64,000 nucleotides of DNA, taken from the NCBI GenBank assembly GCA_002101235.1, contig LWTL01000121.1:62001-126000 (forward strand), given 5' to 3'. The DNA comes from Cycloclasticus sp. symbiont of Bathymodiolus heckerae. GTDB lineage: Bacteria; Pseudomonadota; Gammaproteobacteria; Methylococcales; Cycloclasticaceae. The position numbers and the translations under genes were made by a program. Under the pieces are notes generated by a model that was not told where the DNA came from, did no database searches, and worked only from the letters and a program-made list of their open reading frames with translations. The stretch's first letter is position 1. Each line of letters opens with the position of its first letter. Positions 10,002 to 19,672 of the stretch are shown piece by piece.

Positions 10002-10780
10002 TACTCGATTTTTTGCATATCGTAATCAACGATAAGAGGCGCATGGTCCGAGAAGCGTTCGTCCTTATAAATAGAGGTGCTGACGACGGTGTTTTTTAGA
10101 TTAGTTGAGATGACGTGGTAATCAATACGCCAGCCTGTGTTATTAGCCCATGCTTGCCCACGGTTCGACCACCACGTGTATTGGTCGGCTTCTTGATTGA
10201 CCAGTCTAAATGCATCGCCCCAACCTTCGTCACCAAATAGTTGGTCTAGCCATGCGCGCTCTTCAGGTAAAAACCCAGAGTTTTTTTGATTGCCGCGCCA
10301 ATTTTTGATATCAATTTTTTTGTGAGCAATATTCCAGTCACCGCAAATAATATGTTTTTTCCCGTCGGATTGTTTTTCTTGCAATACAGGCAATAAACGA
10401 TCCATTAAGTCATATTTAAACGCTTGGCGTTCTTCTTTGGAGGAGCCAGAAGGCATGTAGATAGATGACACGCAAAGGTCGCCAAAGGTCGCCTCAATAA
10501 AGCGCCCTTCGCTATCAAAGTCTTTCCAGCCAATCGCTTTACTAACGGAGTCGGGTTTTTGTTTAGAAAAAATAGCCACGCCGCTATAACCCTTTTTCTC
10601 GGCAGGGTGGTAGTAACAATAGTAATTCTCGGGCCAGAATGCGTCAGCAGTGAGCTGGTCTTCTTGAGCTTTAATTTCTTGCAGGCAAAGTACGTCAGCA
10701 TCGAGTGATTGCATCCATTTAAAGAAGCCTTTTCTTTCACCGGCTCGTATACCATTTATATTGATTGAAACTATTTTCAT
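10001..10780 (-). CDS. xthA: exodeoxyribonuclease III (AP endonuclease)
   Basis: Exonuclease III family DNA-repair enzyme that cuts at abasic sites and removes 3'-blocked nucleotides. The 259 residues carry the family motifs: SININGIRAG at the N-terminus, LCLQEIKAQ (metal-binding Glu), IYMPSG, the GDWNIAH loop and the C-terminal RIDYH and FSDHAPLIVDY motif with the catalytic Asp-His. The length is normal. It starts a two-gene transcription unit with the ampG-like gene and is divergent from rpmE. Confidence 0.94.
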   Translation of the reverse strand: MKIVSININGIRAGERKGFFKWMQSLDADVLCLQEIKAQEDQLTADAFWPENYYCYYHPAEKKGYSGVAIFSKQKPDSVSKAIGWKDFDSEGRFIEATFGDLCVSSIYMPSGSSKEERQAFKYDLMDRLLPVLQEKQSDGKKHIICGDWNIAHKKIDIKNWRGNQKNSGFLPEERAWLDQLFGDEGWGDAFRLVNQEADQYTWWSNRGQAWANNTGWRIDYHVISTNLKNTVVSTSIYKDERFSDHAPLIVDYDMQKIE

Positions 10781-10845
10781 GTGGGCTTGATTTTAAAAAT
10801 GAAGAAAATAGGTATCATACCGAACACTTGTAACAATGAAAGCAC

Positions 10846-10874
10846 TTGCTAAAAGGTCGCATTTTTCGTATCAT
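10846..10874 (+). promoter_or_regulatory. sigma70-type promoter for rpmE
   Basis: A TTGCTA -35 box (10846-10851) and a TATCAT -10 box (10869-10874) are separated by 17 bases. They lie about 50 bases upstream of the rpmE start with no gene between. Called from sequence only. Confidence 0.6.
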
Positions 10875-10926
10875 GCGCGACCGAGCAAGGGACTAGGCGT
10901 CCCAACCACAGATTTTAGAGAAGACT

Positions 10927-11133
10927 ATGAAACAAGATATACACCCAGAATATAACGAAGTAGCTGTTACGTGCAGTTGTGGCCATGCGTTTAAAGCAAA
11001 TTCAACATTGAGTAAAACAGAGCTACACATTGAATCTTGTTCAGAGTGTCACCCTTTTTATACGGGCAAGCAGCGTATTATTGATACGGCTGGCCGTGTT
11101 GACAAGTTTAATAAACGTTATCAGCGTGGATAA
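10927..11133 (+). CDS. rpmE: 50S ribosomal protein L31, zinc-binding type
   Basis: Ribosomal protein L31 of 68 residues. It has the four-cysteine form of the protein: CSCGHAF near residues 16-22 and [12 protein letters not shown] near 38-49, which marks the zinc-binding (C+) paralogue instead of the cysteine-less form made under zinc limitation. The C-terminal [10 protein letters not shown] tail is standard. It is flanked by its own promoter and a strong terminator, so it is probably a single-gene transcript. Confidence 0.96.
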   Translation: MKQDIHPEYNEVAVTCSCGHAFKANSTLSKTELHIESCSECHPFYTGKQRIIDTAGRVDKFNKRYQRG

Positions 11134-11166
11134 GCTAGCGTAAATAAGCGCACAGTAAACTGAGAA

Positions 11167-11194
11167 TGCTGCCTTATTAGGCGGCATTTTTTTT
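11167..11194 (+). terminator. Rho-independent terminator after rpmE
   Basis: TGCTGCC and GGCGGCA form a seven-pair stem (one G-U) around a TTATTA loop, followed by eight T residues. It lies about 34 bases past the rpmE stop. Confidence 0.8.
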
Positions 11195-11252
11195 GCCTGC
11201 TGATTGGGCAGGTGGTAGCGTATGAAAACGATTGTTTAAGGGAAAGGTCATC

Positions 11253-12527
11253 ATGGCGTATCGTTATTTTGTTGTAAGTATCTTTATGCTGTTTCTTGGA
11301 GGTTGTGCTGTAAATCCGGCAACAGGACAAAGAGACTTCGTTTTAATGTCCGAAAGTCAGGAGTTGGCACTCGGGCGACAAACCAGCCAGCAGGTAATGA
11401 AAGAATATCGTGTGTACGATAACCCCTCGCTCCAGCAGTATGTGCAGTCGGTGGGTGATAGGGTGGCGAAAGGGAGCCATCGTCAACATTTAAATTATCG
11501 TTTTACGTTACTTGATAGTCCTCAAGTTAATGCCTTCGCATTGCCGGGAGGTTACATTTATATTACGCGAGGTTTGCTCGTGTACCTTAATAGTGAGGCA
11601 GAGCTTGCAGCTGTCTTAGGACATGAATTAGGTCACGTCACAGCAAGACATTCTGTGCGGCAGCATAGCCTGTCTACAACGACTAATTTACTGGGTAATC
11701 TAGTGGCTGTGGCGTCTGGTGTTCAGGGCGTGGGGCAGCTTACTAGCTTATTGGGAGCGGGTATTGTCAGAGGTTATGGGCGGGAACATGAGTTAGAGGC
11801 GGATGGTTTAGGCGTTGAATATCTAGCGAGAGCGGGTTATTCGACATCTGCGATGAAGAAAGTCATTACAGTATTAAAAAATCAAGAAGTGTTTGATAAG
11901 CAGCTGGCTATTGAGCAAGGGCGTAAGCCTCGAGCGTATCACGGTGTTTTTGCGACGCATCCAGATAACGACACGCGTTTACAGCAAGTATTGAACCGAC
12001 TGGGTTACTCGCCAGCATCGAAAGGACAAGATGTTGCTTTCTTAAAACGAATGAAGGGGCTGACATTTGGAGATAGTGCGAAGGACGGCGTTATTCGCGG
12101 AAACTATTTTTACCATACAAATTTAAATTTTAAGGTTGGGTTTGCAGAGGCTTGGCAAATATCAAATCAGGCCAATGCTGTTGTTGCATCTGCGCCGGGT
12201 AACGAGGCGCTTGTTCAGTTGATGGTACAAGATGTGGGTAAAGCTATAACGCCAAAACAATTTTTAAAAACAAAGTTAGGCTCGCAAAAAACGATTAGTG
12301 AGAAATTATTGTTTGTCGGTAAATTAAGAGGATATACGGCGGTTATCAATACGACGACTCCTTACGGTAAAGGTAAATTGAGGATAGTTGTTCTGTTTGA
12401 TGGGAGGAAGGCGTTTTCTTTCTTTGGTGCCGTAAAGCAAGGCAATCGTTTTGCTTATTTTGACCAAAAAGTAATGAATAGCATACAAACCGTACGATGT
12501 TTAGTGCGGGGAAGCGTTCGTCGTTAA
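11253..12527 (+). CDS. lipoprotein M48-family metalloprotease, C-terminus disrupted
   Basis: Periplasmic zinc metalloprotease of the M48 family, anchored as a lipoprotein: the N-terminus MAYRYFVVSIFMLFLGGC ends in a lipobox (LGGC). The zinc site HELGHVTARHS is followed by the downstream ligand in HELEADGLGVEYLARAGY. Such proteins (BepA/LoiP-like) act in outer-membrane quality control. I use the ATG at 11253, preceded by GGGAAAGG; a TTG at 11232 is in frame. The C-terminus is abnormal: after NSIQTVR the frame reads only about nine unrelated residues to a stop, while the expected C-terminal domain continues in another frame to 12619. The core protease domain is intact. Confidence 0.85.
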   Translation: MAYRYFVVSIFMLFLGGCAVNPATGQRDFVLMSESQELALGRQTSQQVMKEYRVYDNPSLQQYVQSVGDRVAKGSHRQHLNYRFTLLDSPQVNAFALPGGYIYITRGLLVYLNSEAELAAVLGHELGHVTARHSVRQHSLSTTTNLLGNLVAVASGVQGVGQLTSLLGAGIVRGYGREHELEADGLGVEYLARAGYSTSAMKKVITVLKNQEVFDKQLAIEQGRKPRAYHGVFATHPDNDTRLQQVLNRLGYSPASKGQDVAFLKRMKGLTFGDSAKDGVIRGNYFYHTNLNFKVGFAEAWQISNQANAVVASAPGNEALVQLMVQDVGKAITPKQFLKTKLGSQKTISEKLLFVGKLRGYTAVINTTTPYGKGKLRIVVLFDGRKAFSFFGAVKQGNRFAYFDQKVMNSIQTVRCLVRGSVRR

Positions 12528-12619
12528 ACCATCATGCGGAAGAGCAAATTAGGTTATTAAATGGCCTTTTCCCTAAAGGGGAGCCTAAATTAGGTGACCT
12601 TATTAAGATAGTCCGTTAG
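12491..12619 (+). pseudogene. out-of-frame C-terminal remnant of the M48 protease
   Basis: In the frame shifted relative to the protease, this stretch encodes FSAGKRSSLNHHAEEQIRLL followed by NGLFPKGEPKLGDLIKIVR and a stop. This resembles the C-terminal LysM-like end of longer M48 lipoprotein proteases (a pattern like SLAKRSSL then RLLNGLYP then GEPKPGQLLKIV). Compared with those, some tens of residues between TVR and this remnant appear missing, so a deletion plus frameshift best explains it. The comparison is from memory of the family, not from a search. Confidence 0.6.
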
Positions 12620-12712
12620 AATCGTGGGTCAAGTATTGGTTTTTAAATTAGGCGTATATATACAATTATGCGTTGGCCGCGAGTAATCCGGTAAATAAAT
12701 AGGGAGTTATAG

Positions 12713-14005
12713 ATGTCATCAAAGAATTTAACGTTAACAGATAACACAACGGGCAAAAGCGTAGACCTGCCTTTATTGGAAGGTACGCTTGGTAACCCAA
12801 CTATTGATGTCAAAGGCATTCCTGGTGCATTAGGTTACTTTACGCATGATCCAAGTTTTGGAACAACAGCGAGTTGTGAAAGTACTATTACGTTTATTGA
12901 TGGTGATAAAGGCATTTTATTGCACCGTGGTTACCCGATTGAGCAATTAGCGGATAACAGTAATTATTTGGAAACAGCATATTTGTTAATACATGGTGAG
13001 CTTCCAACTAAAGAAGAATATGAAGAGTTCAGCATGATTATTCGTCGCCACACGATGATTAATGAATCATTGAAAAAATTCTATGATGGCTTCCGCCATG
13101 ACGCACACCCTATGTCTATGATGATGGGTGTAGTCGGTTCATTAGCGGCTTTTTATCATGAAGGTTTGAATATGAATGATAAAGAGCATTTGATGATTTC
13201 TGCGCATCGTTTGATCTCAAAGCTTCCAACAATAGCAGCTGCTTGTTACAAGCACTCAATTGGTGAGCCGATTGTTTACCCGCGTAATGATTTGGATTAT
13301 TGCGAAAACCTTCTTTACATGATGTTTTCGGTTCCGTGTGAAGACTATGTTGTGAGCCCAGTTGCGGCTAAAGCGCTTAACTTATTGTTTATTTTACATG
13401 CCGATCATGAGCAAAATGCGAGTACATCGACTGTTCGACTGGTAGGTAGTACGGGCGCAAACCCATTTGCATGTATTTCAGCAGGCATTGCTGCGTTATG
13501 GGGCCCTGCTCATGGCGGCGCGAATGAAGGCGTATTAAAAATGCTGGATGAAATTGGTAGCGTGGAAAATATTCCAGAGTACCTAGAAAAAGCAAAAGAC
13601 AAAAATGATCCATTCAAATTAATGGGTTTTGGTCACCGAGTTTATAAGAACTTTGACCCTAGAGCCACGATTATTAGAAAAGTTTGTTATGAAGTGCTTG
13701 AAGAAACGGGCATTGAAGACCCAATGTTCGACTTAGCAATGAAGCTAGAAGAAGTGGCTCTAAAAGATCCGTACTTTGTTGATCGTAAGTTGTATCCTAA
13801 TGTTGATTTTTACTCAGGTGTTATTTACAAGGCGCTGGGTATTCCTGTAAGTATGTTTACGGTTATGTTCGCATTGGCGCGTACATCAGGCTGGGTGTCT
13901 CATTGGTTAGAAATGATGGCAGATAAAGATGGGCGTATTGGTCGTCCTCGCCAGCTTTATAAAGGTGAGCTATCACGAGACTATGTTTCTCTAGATGAGC
14001 GTTAA
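12713..14005 (+). CDS. gltA: citrate synthase (type II)
   Basis: Citrate synthase condenses oxaloacetate and acetyl-CoA at the entry of the TCA cycle. The 430-residue length and N-terminal domain match the hexameric, NADH-sensitive type of Gram-negative bacteria. Active-site segments are present: [30 protein letters not shown] and [14 protein letters not shown] carry the catalytic His residues, and the catalytic Asp lies in the later YPNVDFYSG motif. An AGGGAG ribosome site lies nine bases upstream. It is followed by a strong bidirectional terminator. Confidence 0.97.
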   Translation: MSSKNLTLTDNTTGKSVDLPLLEGTLGNPTIDVKGIPGALGYFTHDPSFGTTASCESTITFIDGDKGILLHRGYPIEQLADNSNYLETAYLLIHGELPTKEEYEEFSMIIRRHTMINESLKKFYDGFRHDAHPMSMMMGVVGSLAAFYHEGLNMNDKEHLMISAHRLISKLPTIAAACYKHSIGEPIVYPRNDLDYCENLLYMMFSVPCEDYVVSPVAAKALNLLFILHADHEQNASTSTVRLVGSTGANPFACISAGIAALWGPAHGGANEGVLKMLDEIGSVENIPEYLEKAKDKNDPFKLMGFGHRVYKNFDPRATIIRKVCYEVLEETGIEDPMFDLAMKLEEVALKDPYFVDRKLYPNVDFYSGVIYKALGIPVSMFTVMFALARTSGWVSHWLEMMADKDGRIGRPRQLYKGELSRDYVSLDER

Positions 14006-14022
14006 TTTTTAGCGCTATTGAT

Positions 14023-14058
14023 CATAAAAAAACGCACAGTATGGTGCGTTTTTTTATG
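14023..14058. terminator. bidirectional terminator between gltA and mrcA
   Basis: A perfect 15-bp inverted repeat (14023-14037 with 14044-14058) around a 6-base AGTATG loop. Runs of seven A and seven T give a T-tract on either strand, so it can end both the gltA transcript and the convergent mrcA transcript. Confidence 0.85.
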
Positions 14059-14067
14059 GATGGGGTT

Positions 14068-16581
14068 TTAATTACGTAGAGAAAGAGGCCGGTTTAAAAA
14101 AAGCTCCTCAATGGTTTCTTGCTGTGGAACAAGAGTGCTGCCTGAGTGTTCGCTTTGGGTGTCTGGACTAGGCGTGTTTTCTTTTCTAAAGTATTCAAAG
14201 ATAGCATTTTTATTGGAAGGTTCTGTTTTTAAGCCGGTTTCAGGATCTATTAGTAGCCCGACAATGCCATCAGGTTGTGATAGTGGGATATTAGGTGTGT
14301 CCTTTAATGCTTCGCGCATAAAATCTATCCAAATAGGCAGAGCGGCTCTGCCCCCTGTTTCTCTATTCCCTAAGGGCTTGCTGTTATCGAAGCCGACCCA
14401 GGCAACAGCAACTAAAGAAGGGTTGAAACCACTGAACCAAGCGTCTCGTTGTTCGTTGGTTGTGCCCGTTTTTCCCGCCAAATCAGAGCGGCCTAAGCTA
14501 AGTGCGCGTCGACCAGTTCCTCTTTTAACTACATCTCTTAGCAAAGAGTTAATGATGAAATGCAATTGGGGAGATATAACACGCTCTGCTTTATTAATAG
14601 TCTTCCTGTCGTCGGTAGTAATTTTGTCAACAGGGCGTTCTGTAAGCTCTCCCAAGGGGTATGCGGGGGATGTTTGCACGGCTGCTGGATTTTCTACAGC
14701 AAATACGGCTGACTCGTCATCAATTGCGATAGCTGGGTCTGCTTTAAATAGCTCTTCACCAGAGGCTGTAAGGATGCGGTCAATAAAGAAAGGTTTGACG
14801 CGAAAACCGCCATTGGCAAATACCGAATAAGCAGTAGCCATTTGGTATGGGTTTGCGCTACCGCTACCAAGGGATAAGGACAGATTTTTGGGAAGAGTTG
14901 CCGGGTCAAAGCTAAAGCGAGAGGCAAACTTGCGTACGTAGTTAACGCCAATATCCCTAAGGATACGTATTGAAACAAGGTTCCGTGAATGCGTGAGGGC
15001 TTCGCGCATACGAGTTGGCCCGAAGAATTTACCGCTGTAATTTTCGGGGCGCCATTGTTGTTCAAGTCCTGCGTCATTAAAGACAACGGGGGCGTCATTA
15101 ATCAGAGTTGCAGGGGTGTAACCTTTTGCAAGTGCAGCGGAATATAAGATGGGCTTGAAGCCAGAACCAGGTTGGCGCTTTGCTTGGTTGGCGCGGTTAA
15201 ATTTACCGGAGTAATAATCATAACCTCCAACAAGGGACGTGAGAGCGCCGTTTTTGGGGTTAATTGAAACGAATGCCCCAGAAACATTGGGCACTTGTGC
15301 TAATTCAAAGGTGTCGCTATTAGGTTTTTGGCGAACGCGAATGATGTTGCCGATGGCCAAAATATCAGCAGCGGCTTGGGGCTGTTTGCCTTGCTTGTTT
15401 TCGTTAATATATGGCCACGCCCATTTAAGATCGCCCCATGTAATCGTTGTTTTTAGGCTATTGGCGGTTATGGCTATAATGCTTTTATCTGCGATATGGG
15501 TGACGATGGCAGGTTCGGTTTCGCCGATATTCTTAAAAGAGTTGAGAGAGCTTAAGTCTATATCACCTGACTCGTTAGTGATTAATTCCGTATGCCCGAG
15601 TATTCCGCGGTAACCGTGGCGTTTATCGTATTGATGAAGGGCCTTTCTAACGGCCTGGTTAGCGGTGACTTGCTGTGCGTTATTAATGGTTGTGTAGACA
15701 TGCATGCCAGATGTGTAAATTTCATTGCCATACAGGGCGTACATTTCACTTCGAACCATTTCTGCAACGTAAGGTGCATCTAGTTCGACAGAGGCGGAAC
15801 GTAAGCGAGCAGTTACTGGCTCTGTAACGGCAAGGTCAAATTCGTGTTGCTTGATGTGGTTAAGATCGAGTAATCGACCGAGCACGTAGTTCCTTCGAGA
15901 CAAAGCCCTTTTGGGGTTAGTAATGGGGTTAAGAGCTGATGGGGCTTTTGGCAGTCCGGCAATCATGGCCTGTTGAGCAAGGCTAAGGTTTTCTAGAGTG
16001 GAGTTATAGTAAACGTTGGCGGCGGCGGCGATGCCATATGAGCGATGGCCGAGGTAGATTTTATTTAAATAGAGGGTAAGGATTTCTTGTTTGCTAAGCT
16101 GTTGTTCGATGATAAACGATAATAGGATTTCACGTAATTTACGGGTATATGTTTTCTTTTTAGATAGAAAGAAGTTTCTTGCCACCTGCATGGTGATTGT
16201 GCTGCCGCCCTGTTTCTTTTTACCGGTTAGAATGAGCTGTTTAGCAGCGCGCGCGAGGCCAAAAAAATCTACGCCAGAGTGTTGGAAAAAGTCTTTATCT
16301 TCAGCGGCCAGAAATGCATTTATTTGAGTTTGAGGAATATCACCATAGGTAATAGGGATTCGCTTTTTTTCACCAAACTTAGCAATGAGTAACCCTTCGC
16401 TACTATATACACTGAGGGGCGTTTGTAACTGTATGTGCTTCAGCGTACTAACATTAGGGAGCTTAGGGATGATAGAAAGTTTGATATAGGCGCCGATAGC
16501 AACTATAAAAAATAGGCTGGATATAAAAAACCATTTTAAGATTTTTTTGAAAAAAGAAGTTGTAGGGGGCTGTTGTGTCAT
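14068..16581 (-). CDS. mrcA: penicillin-binding protein 1A (bifunctional class A PBP)
   Basis: Inner-membrane enzyme that polymerises and cross-links peptidoglycan. One N-terminal transmembrane helix (about residues 13-33) precedes the GT51 glycosyltransferase domain with EDKDFFQHSGVD, QGGSTITMQVARN and KILLSF-like motifs, then an OB-like insert, then the transpeptidase domain. The transpeptidase motifs are SGFK (SxxK), SRN (SxN) and KTGTT. The 837-residue length is normal for PBP1A. It is divergent from pilM, the classical ponA/pilMNOPQ arrangement. The 262-base gap upstream probably holds both promoters. Confidence 0.96.
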   Translation of the reverse strand: MTQQPPTTSFFKKILKWFFISSLFFIVAIGAYIKLSIIPKLPNVSTLKHIQLQTPLSVYSSEGLLIAKFGEKKRIPITYGDIPQTQINAFLAAEDKDFFQHSGVDFFGLARAAKQLILTGKKKQGGSTITMQVARNFFLSKKKTYTRKLREILLSFIIEQQLSKQEILTLYLNKIYLGHRSYGIAAAANVYYNSTLENLSLAQQAMIAGLPKAPSALNPITNPKRALSRRNYVLGRLLDLNHIKQHEFDLAVTEPVTARLRSASVELDAPYVAEMVRSEMYALYGNEIYTSGMHVYTTINNAQQVTANQAVRKALHQYDKRHGYRGILGHTELITNESGDIDLSSLNSFKNIGETEPAIVTHIADKSIIAITANSLKTTITWGDLKWAWPYINENKQGKQPQAAADILAIGNIIRVRQKPNSDTFELAQVPNVSGAFVSINPKNGALTSLVGGYDYYSGKFNRANQAKRQPGSGFKPILYSAALAKGYTPATLINDAPVVFNDAGLEQQWRPENYSGKFFGPTRMREALTHSRNLVSIRILRDIGVNYVRKFASRFSFDPATLPKNLSLSLGSGSANPYQMATAYSVFANGGFRVKPFFIDRILTASGEELFKADPAIAIDDESAVFAVENPAAVQTSPAYPLGELTERPVDKITTDDRKTINKAERVISPQLHFIINSLLRDVVKRGTGRRALSLGRSDLAGKTGTTNEQRDAWFSGFNPSLVAVAWVGFDNSKPLGNRETGGRAALPIWIDFMREALKDTPNIPLSQPDGIVGLLIDPETGLKTEPSNKNAIFEYFRKENTPSPDTQSEHSGSTLVPQQETIEELFLNRPLSLRN

Positions 16582-16843
16582 GCCAGTCCATTTGGGCTTA
16601 AAAGAGCGGTAATTGTTGAGTAATGCTGTACCATTGTATTAGCATTGTGAGGAAAATCACATAAACCTTAGCTGAATAAATATATTTTAAATAAAAACAG
16701 AAAACATTTAAAAGTAAGGCTATACTCTAAGAAAGTGTTGTTAGTTGTTGATTTTATGTTTAATTTCGTTGTTTAATTATATTTAAATTCTTAAAGTGTT
16801 CTATGTGAAATCATGGAGACAATAAAGGGAAGGGAAAAAAAGG

Positions 16844-17905
16844 ATGTCTTTTTTCAAACGTAATGACCCAAATGTTTTGGGTATTGATGTTAGTACTTCG
16901 GCTGTAAAGTTGATAGAGCTCAGTCGGCAAGGCTCACGCTATCGCGTGGAGAGCTATGCGGTTGCGCCTCTTCCAGAAAATGCTGTTATTGATAATAATT
17001 TTGCAGATATTGAGGCTATTGGCCAAGCAATTAGCACGGTAGTCGAACGTTCTGGAACAAAATTAAAGCAAGCCGCTGTGGCCGTGTCTGGTTCGGCGGT
17101 GATCACAAAAATAGTGACTATTCCTGCTCCCGATAATGATGATGAGCTAGAAGCGCAAGTAGAACTAGTTGCGGATCAGTACATTCCTTACTCCCTTGAC
17201 GAGGTTAATTTAGACTTCAGCGTTATTGGTACGAATGAAAAGAATGCGGGAATGATTGATGTTCAGTTGGCCGCATCAAGGCGGGAGAATATAGATGATC
17301 GAATTGCAGTTTTAGATTTGGCTGGGCTAAAAGCGAAGGTTGTTGATGTAGAGGCTTATTCTTTAGAAGGCGCCTATGGTTTATTAGAGAGTTCGTTGCC
17401 TGATTATGGCCCAGATGCAACAATTGCTATTGCAGATACAGGATCAACCGTTACAACACTCAATATTCTCCACAAAAACAAAGTGATTTACTCACGTGAA
17501 CAAGGTTTTGGTGGCAAGCAGTTAACGGAAGAAATCCAACGACGTTACGGTCTTTCTTATGAAGAGGCGGGCATGGCTAAGAAGCACGGCGGATTACCCG
17601 ATAGCTATATAACAGAGGTTCTTGACCCGTTTAAAGATGTTATGAGTCAGCAAATAGGTCGCTCGCTACAGTTTTTCTTTTCTTCGAGTTCTCAGCATAG
17701 CGTGGATCAAATAATTCTTTCGGGAGGTACTTCTTCGTTGTTAGGGGTTGATGCGTTGCTGGAAGAAAAATTGGGCACGCCAACGACCGTAGCGAACCCG
17801 TTTTCTCAAATGACGCTAGCCGCTAAAGTTAAGGCGCAAGCGTTAAGCAATGATGCACCAGCAATGATGATAGCGACGGGCTTAGCATTAAGGAGTTTTG
17901 ATTAA
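16844..17905 (+). CDS. pilM: type IV pilus assembly protein PilM
   Basis: Cytoplasmic actin-like (FtsA fold) component of the pilus alignment complex that binds the N-terminal tail of PilN. The 353 residues start with LGIDVSTSAVKLIEL, the phosphate-1 loop of the ASKHA fold; ADTGSTVTTL (phosphate 2) and ILSGGTSSL (adenosine loop) follow in order. It is the first gene of pilMNOPQ; its stop shares a base with the pilN start (TTAATGG), so translation is tightly coupled. Confidence 0.96.
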   Translation: MSFFKRNDPNVLGIDVSTSAVKLIELSRQGSRYRVESYAVAPLPENAVIDNNFADIEAIGQAISTVVERSGTKLKQAAVAVSGSAVITKIVTIPAPDNDDELEAQVELVADQYIPYSLDEVNLDFSVIGTNEKNAGMIDVQLAASRRENIDDRIAVLDLAGLKAKVVDVEAYSLEGAYGLLESSLPDYGPDATIAIADTGSTVTTLNILHKNKVIYSREQGFGGKQLTEEIQRRYGLSYEEAGMAKKHGGLPDSYITEVLDPFKDVMSQQIGRSLQFFFSSSSQHSVDQIILSGGTSSLLGVDALLEEKLGTPTTVANPFSQMTLAAKVKAQALSNDAPAMMIATGLALRSFD

Positions 17906-18459
17906 TGGCAAAAATTAACCTTCTTCCTTGGCGTGATGACCTGCGTAAGCAGCGACAAGTCGATTTTTTAATATTTTTAGGTGCTGGCGTCATGGCGTCT
18001 GTTTTAGTTATGACAGCGGTACATTTCTCGATAGCGGGCTTTATAGATAATCAAAAAGAACGTAATCGTTACATACAAAACGAAATTTCAGTTTTAGATA
18101 AGAAAATTAAAGAAATTAAAGTTTTGGATAAAACAAAAAGCCAATTACTGGCTCGAATGGAAGTTATTCAGCGGTTGCAAAGTAGCCGACCAGAAATTGT
18201 TCATATGTTTGATCAATTGGCAAAAACGGTTCCCGAAGGCGTCTATTTGACCAAATTTACTCCAAGTGGCAAAAAGTTAGCTATTGCTGGTAATGCGCAA
18301 TCGAATACTCGAGTGTCAGCCTATATGCGTAGTTTAGAAAAGTCTCCGTGGTTAAAAGGCACGGACTTAAATGTGATTCGTTCAAAAGGTATTGACGCCA
18401 ATAGTTTCACTTTAAAGGTGGCCCAGGCTAAAGTTGGTGCACCTACGGAGGGGAAATAA
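17905..18459 (+). CDS. pilN: type IV pilus assembly protein PilN
   Basis: Bitopic inner-membrane protein of the alignment subcomplex. The N-terminal INLLPWRDDLRKQR is the conserved PilM-binding peptide, and a single transmembrane helix follows at about residues 22-45. A coiled coil then leads to a periplasmic ferredoxin-like domain that pairs with PilO. The 184-residue length is standard. It is tightly spaced with pilM and pilO. Confidence 0.95.
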   Translation: MAKINLLPWRDDLRKQRQVDFLIFLGAGVMASVLVMTAVHFSIAGFIDNQKERNRYIQNEISVLDKKIKEIKVLDKTKSQLLARMEVIQRLQSSRPEIVHMFDQLAKTVPEGVYLTKFTPSGKKLAIAGNAQSNTRVSAYMRSLEKSPWLKGTDLNVIRSKGIDANSFTLKVAQAKVGAPTEGK

Positions 18460-18460
18460 A

Positions 18461-19045
18461 ATGAATTTAGACGATATTAATTGGGATTTCAACGAAGCGG
18501 GTAACTGGCCGTTTGGCGTTAAAATCGCTGCTATTGCGTTGGTGAGTGTTATCTTGATGGGTGCTTGGGTTTATTACGATACCCTTGACCAGTTAGATGG
18601 TTTAGAAAAGGTTGAAAAAACAGAAATAACGCTAAAGAAAACCTTTGAAAGGAAGCAGGCAAAGGCGGTTAACCTTTCGGCGTACAAGCAACAATTAAAA
18701 GACATGCAAAAGCAATTTGGTGCCATGTTGCAGCAATTGCCGAATAAAACTCAAATAGCTGATTTATTAGTTGATGTATCTCAAGCAGGTTTGGCCAGTG
18801 GTTTAGAGTTCAGCCTATTTCAACCAGGCGGAGAAAGGCGAAAAGACTTTTATGCCGAAAAACCAATAAAGCTGACAGTAGTTGGAAGTTATCATGAGTT
18901 TGGTGAGTTTGTTAGTAATTTAGCGGCGTTACCGCGTATCGTGACGCTTCACAATGTTTCATTGAAACCGTCGGGAAAAGGTGGGCGGATGACGATGAAT
19001 GCAACGGCTAAAACGTATCGTTACTTAGATGAAGGTGATAAATAA
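18461..19045 (+). CDS. pilO: type IV pilus assembly protein PilO
   Basis: Inner-membrane partner of PilN: short cytoplasmic N-terminus (MNLDDINWDFNEAGNWPF), one transmembrane helix at about residues 22-43, a coiled coil and a periplasmic domain ending in MTMNATAKTYRYLDEG. The ATG at 18461 lies just after the pilN stop and is preceded by GAGGGG; an in-frame codon at 18434 would sit inside pilN and lacks the family N-terminus. Its stop overlaps the pilP start (TAATG). Confidence 0.94.
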   Translation: MNLDDINWDFNEAGNWPFGVKIAAIALVSVILMGAWVYYDTLDQLDGLEKVEKTEITLKKTFERKQAKAVNLSAYKQQLKDMQKQFGAMLQQLPNKTQIADLLVDVSQAGLASGLEFSLFQPGGERRKDFYAEKPIKLTVVGSYHEFGEFVSNLAALPRIVTLHNVSLKPSGKGGRMTMNATAKTYRYLDEGDK

Positions 19046-19590
19046 TGATGCGCCCCAATTTTATGTTAAATAAGGCAATAAAGTCTTTAGCGTGTATTGT
19101 GTTATTCGCCACAGTTTCTGGTTGTGTGAATGAAGAGTTTGATGATTTAAAAGCGTACATCAAGCAAGTTAAAGCTAAGCCAGCGGCGGCCATTGAACCA
19201 ATGCCTGTTATTAAGTCATACGAATCGTATACGTATGTATCCGAGGGGTTAAGGAACCCATTTCAAAAAGAAGAAGAGCCGCAGCACCTAGATGAATTGC
19301 TAGTGGTTGAAGGGCCTGGGCCAGATTTGGACCGTGAAAAAGAAAATTTAGAGGCTTATCCTTTAGATACACTACGAATGGTTGGAACGTTGTCAAAAAA
19401 CGGCGAGCTTTGGGGGCTGGTAAAGGCGAATGATGGAGTTATTCATCGAGTTCAAGCCGGTAATTATTTAGGCCAAAACTACGGTAAAATTGCTGGAATA
19501 CAAGATCAACAAATTGATTTGGGTGAGTGGGTGGCTACTACAGCAGGTAAGTGGCGTGAAAGGGAAGCGTCCTTGGCTCTTGTAGAATAA
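19045..19590 (+). CDS. pilP: type IV pilus lipoprotein PilP
   Basis: Inner-membrane lipoprotein linking PilNO to the PilQ secretin. The signal peptide ends in a lipobox (TVSGC). A flexible Pro-rich linker follows, and then the beta-sandwich domain with LRNPFQ and the DTLRMVGTL and GDYLG-like (here GNYLGQNYGKI) motifs. At 181 residues the length is normal. Tandem ATGs at 19045 and 19048 are both possible starts. Confidence 0.94.
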   Translation: MMRPNFMLNKAIKSLACIVLFATVSGCVNEEFDDLKAYIKQVKAKPAAAIEPMPVIKSYESYTYVSEGLRNPFQKEEEPQHLDELLVVEGPGPDLDREKENLEAYPLDTLRMVGTLSKNGELWGLVKANDGVIHRVQAGNYLGQNYGKIAGIQDQQIDLGEWVATTAGKWREREASLALVE

Positions 19591-19672
19591 AGTTAAGCAG
19601 CAAAATAAAAGTGCTCAGTAGGGCATATTAAAGTGAGAATTGATAATGAAACATGTAAATAAGGGAAAATTC

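Noticed and set aside
12620..12712. Possible gltA promoter (TTGGTT with AT-rich -10 region near 12650-12670)
   Set aside because: Several overlapping -10 candidates (TATATA, TATACA, TACAAT) with different spacing; no single choice can be defended.
14111..14830. 239-codon plus-strand frame opposite mrcA
   Set aside because: Antisense to the conserved PBP1A transpeptidase domain; no motif or family likeness.
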